A DNA stretch of 26,713 nt, from positions 1 through 26,713 of the forward strand of contig CBINGZ010000057.1 of assembly GCA_966250335.1 (NCBI GenBank). The letters run 5' to 3'. Source of the DNA: OLB7 sp966250335 (lineage in GTDB: Bacteria > Bacteroidota > Ignavibacteria > OLB7). Positions 1 to 7,461 of the stretch are shown here, one piece after another (the stretch's first letter is position 1; each line of letters begins with the position of its first letter). A program made the position numbers and the translations under genes. The notes under the pieces were generated by a model. That model searched no databases, was not told where the DNA came from, and saw nothing but the letters and a program-made list of their open reading frames with translations.

Positions 1-189
1 ATGGGTATGGCTGATATGGACCGAGGCGATATTGTTCAGGTCGAGGCCGTCCCGCATCATCGCCCGCGAGCACCCTTCGCCCGCATCGAAGAGAACGAGC
101 GAGCCGTCGGAGAACTCGGCGCTGAGGGCGCTCGACGTGCGATCGGGGCTCAGCAGGCCGACGCCGGTACCGTGCAGTCGAAGGATCAT
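1..189 (-). CDS. RNase Z-like metallo-beta-lactamase-fold hydrolase (N-terminal part)
   Basis: The 63 residues present read from an ATG at 189 to the window edge. They start MILRLHGTG, run through a core strand ending VLFDAGEGC and finish HISHTH, the beginning of the HxHxDH metal-binding motif of the metallo-beta-lactamase fold. The spacing and the GEGCSRAMMRDGL segment resemble tRNA 3'-processing ribonuclease Z (typically GEGTQRQLLRTGL), so a phosphodiesterase acting on tRNA 3' ends is the best guess. Other MBL-fold hydrolases share this start and cannot be excluded without the rest of the protein. It lies 33 bp after the SPOR-protein gene on the same strand, with no terminator between, so it looks like the fourth visible gene of the coaE-miaB transcription unit. 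The C-terminal part, including the remaining metal ligands, is outside the window. Confidence 0.75.
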   Translation of the reverse strand, partial: MILRLHGTGVGLLSPDRTSSALSAEFSDGSLVLFDAGEGCSRAMMRDGLDLNNIASVHISHTH

Positions 190-222
190 GGAATCACCCG
201 GGGTTCATAATCGTATTGCGAC

Positions 223-1209
223 TCAATCGACCTTGACCACGAAGGCCTGACAGTCGCATGCGGCGGAGACGTCGCTCTTCTTCGTGTTCGCCTCGTCGAT
301 CGAGGAATAGAGCCCGACCACCAGCGCAAACTGCTTCTTGCCGTCGATGAACTTCGGAAGCGTGTACATGCGGAACTTGGTCCCGGTCAGCTCATCCATC
401 CGGCTCTCGGCCGCCTGCTTCGTCGGGAAGATGCCGACCTGAAGGGCATATCCCTTCAACGCTCCGTTCTCCGGGGTCGTCGTCTTCGACTTTCCGGTCG
501 TCTTCGTGTCGCTCTTCGTATCGGCCGACGCTCCTCCCGATTTCGTCGAGGGGGTCGTCTTCCCCCTGGCGGGCTCGGTTTTCGCAGCCGGGGTCGTCTT
601 CGTCGTCGCAGCGGGTTTCGTGGAGGGGGCCGTTCCCTTCGACGGCGTGCTCTTGGCCGGGACCGTCGTCGTTCCGCCCGAGGTCTTCACCGCTCCCGTC
701 GGTCGGCCGGGGGTCGCCGAGGCGGTGCGGCCGGAGGTGGTGGAGGCGGGCGGGTCGGCCTTCGCCTTCCACTCCTTGATCGTCTTCAGCGACTCCTCGG
801 CCTGTCCCACATAGGCCGAGCGGGGATAGCTCCCCTTCAGCACATTGAACCAGACACCCGCCGCGATCGAATCCCCCTTCTCGATGTATCGCCGAACGAG
901 CTGATACGCCGCGTCGTCGGCATAGCTCCCCCCCGCCTCCAGCGCGATGATCTCCCGGTAGAGATCGAGCGCCCGGTCGTCCGGGGTCATCTGCGCGCGG
1001 GTGTAGAGAACGGCGGGAACGAAGCGGGCGTTCCTGTCGGCCTTCAGCCCCTCGACCAGCACGTAGGCGGAATCCTCTTCACCGGCTTCGAACATCTGCA
1101 GGATCATCTTGGCGCGTTCCTCATGGGAGGTCTGCGCGTGCGCCGCGATCGCCGCAAGAAACGCGGTCGCGGCGACGGTGAACATCGTTCGGGTCATTGT
1201 CGCAGGCAT
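223..1209 (-). CDS. Exported TPR-like protein with C-terminal SPOR domain
   Basis: 328 residues in three parts. Residues 1-26 form a signal peptide with a hydrophobic core (MFTVAATAFLAAIAAHA). Residues 27-150 are helical and tetratricopeptide-like, similar in style to YbgF/CpoB-type periplasmic proteins. Residues 151-250 are a low-complexity Thr/Lys/Pro/Ser linker. Residues 252-328 look like a SPOR domain: they begin GYALQVGIFPTKQAAE, then an Arg-Met-Tyr strand, then FALVVGLYSSIDEA. SPOR domains bind denuded septal peptidoglycan, so a role in cell division or wall remodelling is inferred. The linker would let the TPR part span the wall. The start could be the ATG at 1209 or the ATG at 1197 (MTRTMF); both keep the signal peptide. 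The gene begins 27 bp after miaB ends, so co-transcription with the housekeeping genes is likely. Confidence 0.85.
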   Translation of the reverse strand: MPATMTRTMFTVAATAFLAAIAAHAQTSHEERAKMILQMFEAGEEDSAYVLVEGLKADRNARFVPAVLYTRAQMTPDDRALDLYREIIALEAGGSYADDAAYQLVRRYIEKGDSIAAGVWFNVLKGSYPRSAYVGQAEESLKTIKEWKAKADPPASTTSGRTASATPGRPTGAVKTSGGTTTVPAKSTPSKGTAPSTKPAATTKTTPAAKTEPARGKTTPSTKSGGASADTKSDTKTTGKSKTTTPENGALKGYALQVGIFPTKQAAESRMDELTGTKFRMYTLPKFIDGKKQFALVVGLYSSIDEANTKKSDVSAACDCQAFVVKVD

Positions 1210-1236
1210 AGGGTTGTCGTTCAGATGAGTATGGAG

Positions 1237-2655
<1,419 letters not shown>

Positions 2656-2727
2656 CTTCTCGAAAAAGTGACCTGGCAACTGACCAGCGTATGACGCGCG
2701 GGCTCTTCCCGGCGTGTAGCGACCGGC

Positions 2728-3414
2728 TTATTCGGCCGTCTCCTCCCCTTCGCCATCCTCCGGCATCTCCAGTTCGATCGAATGTCTGGGGGGAAGCGAC
2801 TTGAGCAGGCGGATGACGAACTCCGTGCTTTTCTTCAACTCGGCGGGGGCGCCGTCGTTACGGATCACGAAATCGGCCTCCTCGACTTTCCGTTTCGCCG
2901 GAATCTGCATCGCGTCGCGTCGCCGCACATCCTCGATCGAGGCTCCGTCCCTGGCGGCGGCCCGCGCCATCCGCGTCTCCGGATCGGCATCGACCACCAC
3001 GATATAATCGAACCGATCCTCCCCCCCCGTCTCGAAGATCAGAGCAGCCTCGCACGCCACCACGCGATTCCCCTTGTCGATCAGCCTGCGGGCACGGATT
3101 CCCTGCTCGGCGATCGTCCGCGGGTGGACGATACGGTTCATCGTCTCCAGCTTCTCCCGATCGTTGAAGATCGACGCGGCAAGGTACGCCCGGTTCAATT
3201 CCCCGTCGGTATACGCCTCGTCGCCGAACGCGTCGCGGATCGCCTTCTTCATGCCGGGATCGGAGACCATCAGCTCCTTGGCGATCAGATCGGCCCTGAG
3301 CACCGGGATGCCCGCCTCCTCGAAGATGTCGGCCACCGTCGATTTGCCGGAGCCGATCGAGCCGGTGAGCCCCACCAGGATATAGTCGCTGCGATTCTTC
3401 GGATCGTTTGCCAT
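2728..3414 (-). CDS. coaE: Dephospho-CoA kinase CoaE
   Basis: CoaE carries out the last step of coenzyme A synthesis, phosphorylating the 3'-OH of the dephospho-CoA ribose. The 228-residue protein has the P-loop GSIGSGKST (residues 18-26). The lid and CoA-binding region includes VLRADLIAKEL and the IVHPRTIAE segment, followed by the strand ACEAALIFETG and the late Arg-rich helix IEDVRRRDAMQIP. The acidic tail (EDGEGEETAE) is longer than in most family members. I chose the ATG at 3414 because a promoter-like TATATTTG lies only five bases upstream (3420-3427), so the open frame reaching 3486 would start before the transcript. The transcript would then be almost leaderless. It is the first gene of the apparent coaE-miaB-SPOR-MBL unit. 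Confidence 0.95.
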   Translation of the reverse strand: MANDPKNRSDYILVGLTGSIGSGKSTVADIFEEAGIPVLRADLIAKELMVSDPGMKKAIRDAFGDEAYTDGELNRAYLAASIFNDREKLETMNRIVHPRTIAEQGIRARRLIDKGNRVVACEAALIFETGGEDRFDYIVVVDADPETRMARAAARDGASIEDVRRRDAMQIPAKRKVEEADFVIRNDGAPAELKKSTEFVIRLLKSLPPRHSIELEMPEDGEGEETAE

Positions 3415-3419
3415 CGCCA

Positions 3420-3427
3420 CAAATATA
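3420..3427 (-). promoter_or_regulatory. Bacteroidota-type -7 promoter element upstream of coaE
   Basis: On the minus strand the sequence reads TATATTTG, an exact match to TAnnTTTG, the -7 element used by the primary sigma factor of Bacteroidota. If its last base is at -4, transcription starts near 3416, two bases before the coaE ATG at 3414. I do not see a clear TTTG at -33, so this rests on one element and its position. Confidence 0.55.
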
Positions 3428-3570
3428 GAGAGAACGGGGCCTCGGAGAGAGGTTCGCGACCGAAAGGTCGATTCGTTCTGTATCATGCCGGCGACGACCC
3501 GTCATGTATTTTGGTCGCGTCTCCCCGCGGAACGGTTCCGGGGGGCGCGAATTTCAGATCCCCCCGAAGG

Positions 3571-4749
<1,179 letters not shown>

Positions 4750-4912
4750 GGGATGTCCGAACGGTTGCGGGCGTTTCCGGTTCGAAAAACCGTCATCGGG
4801 AGCCCGAACATGCAAATAGAAGTTGCGATATGAGGGAATGCGCGCCAATTTAGCGAGCGGTCCTCCCTCTACCGGTCGAACCCGACCCCTACTTCACAAA
4901 TCGGACAGCCCA

Positions 4913-5449
4913 ATGGCCAATGCCGGCATCAACTTCGTGCTTCAGTATCCGGAACAGTTCCTGGCATACATCGATTCGAAGGAAGTTCCGATCTACCACA
5001 AATCGAACATCTTCTTCCGCGACTTCCAGTACGCGCTCTGGAGATTTCTGGACCAGAGCCAGACGAAGGTCTCCTATTCGAAGATGGAGCAACTCGCCGC
5101 CGAGGTGATCGACGCGTTCGAGGCGCGGGGGCTGGTACGAAAGATCAACAGGCAGAGCTTCGAGCTGACGGTGCCGGCGTTCACGACGGTCTTCGAGACC
5201 GCTGCTCCGGCGCCCGCGGCCGCCAAGCCGAAGCCCGCGCCGGCTGCGGCAAAGCCTGCTGCCCCGGCCGCCGCTCCGGCACCGGGAGCCGCTCCGGCAC
5301 CGGGAGCCGCACCGGCGACCGCATCGAGCGGAAGCCCGGTCACCGTGGAATCGGCCAGGGCGATGTCCGATACGGAGCGCGCCGCGAAGATCGCCGAGAT
5401 CCAGGCCAGAATGGCGGACGCGAAGGCGCGGCGGCTGGCGGGGGGATGA
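4913..5449 (+). CDS. Uncharacterised two-part protein with Ala/Pro linker, downstream of iscS
   Basis: 178 residues that I do not recognise. Residues 1-100 look globular and contain aromatic residues and helices: MANAGINFVLQYPEQFLAY, then FFRDFQYALWRFLDQS, then MEQLAAEVIDAFEARGLV followed by a short beta hairpin. That order of helices then strands would suit a winged-helix-like fold, but this is only an impression. Residues 101-145 are a Pro/Ala/Lys linker built partly from an 18-bp DNA repeat. Residues 146-178 form a predicted helix (RAAKIAEIQARMADAKARR). There is no signal peptide, transmembrane segment or cysteine, so it is probably cytoplasmic. I prefer the ATG at 4913 over one at 4823 because the extra 30 residues look non-coding (SGPPSTGRTRP). 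It lies 163 bp after iscS on the same strand. A role linked to Fe-S assembly is suggested only by position. Confidence 0.75.
   Translation: MANAGINFVLQYPEQFLAYIDSKEVPIYHKSNIFFRDFQYALWRFLDQSQTKVSYSKMEQLAAEVIDAFEARGLVRKINRQSFELTVPAFTTVFETAAPAPAAAKPKPAPAAAKPAAPAAAPAPGAAPAPGAAPATASSGSPVTVESARAMSDTERAAKIAEIQARMADAKARRLAGG
5273..5308 (+). repeat. 18-bp tandem repeat inside the Ala/Pro linker
   Basis: Two exact head-to-tail copies of GCTCCGGCACCGGGAGCC, at 5273-5290 and 5291-5308, followed by a degenerate third start. They encode APAPGA units and lie in frame inside the gene at 4913-5449, so copy-number change would lengthen the linker without shifting the frame. Confidence 0.85.
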
Positions 5450-5452
5450 TCC

Positions 5453-5502
5453 GGTCGGTGAAACCGATCTCCTCGTTCGGTTGTTGGGATATCGAGCAAC
5501 CG
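5453..5502 (+). terminator. Two small hairpins after the 4913-5449 gene
   Basis: Immediately after the stop codon there is a 7-bp stem with a GAA loop (5453-5459 with 5463-5469, one G-U pair), then a second hairpin CGGTTG/CAACCG (5478-5483 with 5497-5502). Neither is followed by a T run, so termination is only a possibility. They may separate this gene from the one at 5587. Confidence 0.3.
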
Positions 5503-5586
5503 CGTCCAATGCGACGCCGCGTCCCGCGGAACGGAATGTTTCGACGGACGTGAGATCGATACCGAATGAAGAGAACGGAGAAGGTG

Positions 5587-5964
5587 ATGGACTCGACCGA
5601 GATCGATTCAGGGGCCGCGGAACGGCCCGACCCGAACACAAGGGCGCCGGAAGCAGGGAGCCCGCCGGCTGCGGGAAGAATTTCACCGGCGGAGAAGGCC
5701 GAGCCCTCAGGGGTTCCGGTTCAGGAACAGCGGCACAACGCCGACCCGAACGCTCCGCAGCGGCATGTCGTCCCTCCGGGCGAGACCGACAGAAGCGATG
5801 CCGTCGGCGGCATCCCCGTATCCTCCACCCTGCCGCTTCCCGATCTGGGAACGGAGGAGGCCCGCCGGGAGGCGCAGGTTCCGAAGATCCCGCCGCCCGA
5901 GGATGCGGGGGCCGGCACCTCGATCCAGGAGAACGATCCGAACGTGGAGCATCCCCGGCACTAG
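5587..5964 (+). CDS. Proline-rich, probably disordered protein of unknown function
   Basis: 125 residues of low-complexity, charged and proline-rich sequence with almost no hydrophobic core: early segment MDSTEIDSGAAERPDPN, middle PQRHVVPPGETDRSDA, end IQENDPNVEHPRH. It has no cysteine, signal peptide or membrane segment and resembles no family I know. I accept it as coding because third codon positions are strongly G/C-biased throughout, as in the clear genes here, while the other frames are not protein-like. I chose the ATG at 5587 because GGAG lies six bases upstream; an in-frame ATG at 5566 would add MKRTEKV. It sits between iscS and iscA on the same strand. It could be a flexible adaptor or a fast-evolving lineage-specific protein; the function is unknown. 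Confidence 0.6.
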   Translation: MDSTEIDSGAAERPDPNTRAPEAGSPPAAGRISPAEKAEPSGVPVQEQRHNADPNAPQRHVVPPGETDRSDAVGGIPVSSTLPLPDLGTEEARREAQVPKIPPPEDAGAGTSIQENDPNVEHPRH

Positions 5965-6132
5965 GTGGTTCAAACTTCGCAGGGGCTCTCGATCGTCTAT
6001 ACGCTCGACGGTCATTTCATCCGGCTTCCGTCCGCGGTCTCCGCGTGCGGCCGGATCAACACGATTGCAGAACGCCCGCACGTCGGCGCCGATATCTGTC
6101 ACGCCGGCGGGGCATCACGACTATATCACGAC

Positions 6133-6504
6133 ATGGAAGACGTTATCATCAGTGAGCCGAAGGCAGCTCCGGCGACCCCCATCGTCCTCACCGAAAAGGC
6201 GGTGGCCGAGGTCATGCGCATCATGGAGCAGAACAGCATTCCCGACACGTACGGACTTCGCGTCGGGGTGAAGGGTGGGGGATGTTCCGGTCTGAGCTAT
6301 ACCCTGGCATTCGACGCCGACAAGCGTGAAGGGGACAAGGAGCTGACGGTCGAGGGGGTACGCCTCTTCATCGACAGCAAGAGCCTCTTCTATCTGATGG
6401 GAACCGAACTCGATTTCACCGACGGTCTCAACGGTCGGGGCTTCGTGTTCAACAACCCCCAGGCGGTCAAGACCTGCGGGTGCGGTTCCAGCTTCGGCGT
6501 CTGA
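6133..6504 (+). CDS. iscA: A-type iron-sulfur carrier protein (IscA/ErpA/SufA family)
   Basis: Small Fe-S carrier that receives clusters from the scaffold and passes them to target enzymes. The 123-residue protein has the three conserved cysteines: Cys51 in KGGGCSGLSY and Cys115 and Cys117 in the C-terminal TCGCGSSF. Other family landmarks are the start VLTEKAVAEV, LRVGVKGGG, a glycine-rich turn (DGLNGRGFVFNNPQA) and the FGV end. I placed the start at the ATG at 6133 (MEDVIISEP), giving a normal length for the family. An upstream GTG at 5965 would add 56 residues that do not look coding. The remaining 168 bp between 5965 and 6132 has no gene I can support. ErpA and SufA cannot be told apart from IscA by sequence alone. 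A hairpin follows at 6548. Confidence 0.95.
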   Translation: MEDVIISEPKAAPATPIVLTEKAVAEVMRIMEQNSIPDTYGLRVGVKGGGCSGLSYTLAFDADKREGDKELTVEGVRLFIDSKSLFYLMGTELDFTDGLNGRGFVFNNPQAVKTCGCGSSFGV

Positions 6505-6547
6505 GATGAACCACGGGACAGGCCCGGCGCCCTCCCTCGACGAACGC

Positions 6548-6579
6548 AAGGCGGAACGTGGAAAGCTACGCTCCGCCTT
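6548..6579 (+). terminator. Hairpin terminator after iscA
   Basis: AAGGCGGA (6548-6555) pairs with TCCGCCTT (6572-6579), and CGT (6557-6559) with ACG (6568-6570), around an 8-nt loop. It lies 44 bp after the iscA stop. The downstream T stretch is short (TTTGTCG), so the call is moderate. The stem would work in either direction. Confidence 0.6.
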
Positions 6580-6636
6580 TGTCGTATCATGAACCCTCGA
6601 AATCGATACGGAATCAAACGTATAAGGACACGTTAT

Positions 6637-7083
6637 ATGGAAGATCAATTCAAGCTGTCGCCGCTGAAACCGGATCAGGGGCTGAAGCCGGACCAGGGCC
6701 CCCGGAGCGCCCCCTCCTTCCGTCCCGATCAGCCCCTCGACAACGACCCGAACTACGACGTCCTGGTGGACAAGCTCCACAACAAGACGATCGAACGGAA
6801 GATCATCTGGGAGATCGGGGACGAGCCGGATGAGTACGTGGCGTCGCTGCGCGGCAAGACCACCTTCACGATCCGCCGCATCAAGGAGAACTACCGCTAC
6901 GTTCTGACGATGCGGAACGAGACCGACGAGATCGTCTTCAGGATCTCCCACGACAACCTGGAGGCTCGCTCCAGCGAGGCGCTGCTGCGGCTCTACAAGC
7001 TGGCCGAACGGATCGCCAAGCAGATTGACGACGAGGTCGACAAGGCGATTCACATGCTCGACGACCTGGATGACGACGAATAA
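6637..7083 (+). CDS. Uncharacterised small protein with acidic C-terminus
   Basis: 148 residues from the ATG at 6637, preceded by an AAGGA ribosome-binding site; an in-frame ATG at 6589 would add 16 residues of poor quality. The N-terminal 40 residues are flexible and contain a duplicated LKPDQG. Residues about 45-105 look like a small beta-rich domain with alternating strands (IIWEIGD, YVASLRGKTTFTIRRI, YRYVLTMRN, EIVFRISHD). Residues 110-148 form a helix (ALLRLYKLAERIAKQIDDEV) ending in an acidic tail (LDDLDDDE). There is no signal peptide, membrane segment or cysteine, so it should be cytosolic. I recognise no family. It follows iscA by 132 bp with a hairpin between, so it may be a separate unit. 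Confidence 0.75.
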   Translation: MEDQFKLSPLKPDQGLKPDQGPRSAPSFRPDQPLDNDPNYDVLVDKLHNKTIERKIIWEIGDEPDEYVASLRGKTTFTIRRIKENYRYVLTMRNETDEIVFRISHDNLEARSSEALLRLYKLAERIAKQIDDEVDKAIHMLDDLDDDE

Positions 7084-7134
7084 CGTCACATTATCGAAAT
7101 TTTTCTTCCCCCCCTGTTAGGAATTCCCCCGCGG

Positions 7135-7162
7135 ACCCGTCTCATCAGTAGTTGGGACGGGT
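7135..7162 (+). terminator. Hairpin after the 6637-7083 gene
   Basis: ACCCGTC (7135-7141) pairs perfectly with GACGGGT (7156-7162) around a 14-nt loop, 52 bp after the stop codon. There is no T tract after it, so it may be a weak terminator or an unrelated stem. Confidence 0.35.
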
Positions 7163-7279
7163 TCGCCGTGCCCCAGCCGTTCTCGTCCGTCACGGTCGCC
7201 GACCCTCCCCGGCCCCCGCAGTTCTTAAAAATTGCCGGATTCGAGGGGGGAGTTCCAAAGCCGTTGCCGACGATTCACA

Positions 7280-7296
7280 CGTGATGTAATATCACG
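7280..7296. promoter_or_regulatory. Inverted repeat upstream of the Kelch-T9SS gene (possible operator)
   Basis: CGTGAT-gtaat-ATCACG is a perfect dyad, about 42 bp upstream of the candidate -7 element at 7338. It resembles a CRP/FNR-family half-site pair, but GTGA and TCAC are seven bases apart instead of the usual six, so the binding protein is unknown. Confidence 0.35.
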
Positions 7297-7311
7297 CCGT
7301 GTCGTGAAAAG

Positions 7312-7345
7312 TTGTTGTCAATGACCGCGTTCTTTTCTAATGTTG
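7312..7345 (+). promoter_or_regulatory. Candidate promoter for the Kelch-T9SS gene
   Basis: TTG (7315-7317) is separated by 20 bases from TAATGTTG (7338-7345), which differs from TAnnTTTG at one fixed position. Transcription would begin near 7349, leaving a leader of about 113 bases. Another TTG lies at 7312-7314. Confidence 0.35.
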
Positions 7346-7461
7346 CACGGTTTGAGGGTTACCCCCATTGCCCCATTTACCGTGCCGCAGGGACGACACA
7401 GGGGAACCCGGCCGACTACGAATCAGTTGCTCAACCTCTCAACCATACCGGAGCATCACGG

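Larger units (their letters stand above)
7084..7461. other. 378-bp non-coding leader before the Kelch-T9SS gene
   Basis: No protein-like open frame is supported here. It holds a T-rich stretch (ATTTTTCTT near 7099), a hairpin at 7135-7162, C-rich tracts, an inverted repeat at 7280-7296 and a candidate promoter at 7338-7345. An open frame joins the downstream gene in phase from 7312, but its residues before 7462 (FFSNVARFEGYPHCPIYR and so on) are not a signal peptide, so I treat it as leader. Confidence 0.6.

Noticed and set aside
2782..3570. Upstream in-frame extension of the cysteine desulfurase
   Set aside because: It overlaps coaE on the other strand and its residues are not family-like; the conserved N-terminus MIYLDNNATTP begins at 3571.
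5965..6132. GTG-started extension of iscA by 56 residues
   Set aside because: The added residues have no similarity to the IscA family and its normal length starts at 6133; I see no other gene in this stretch.
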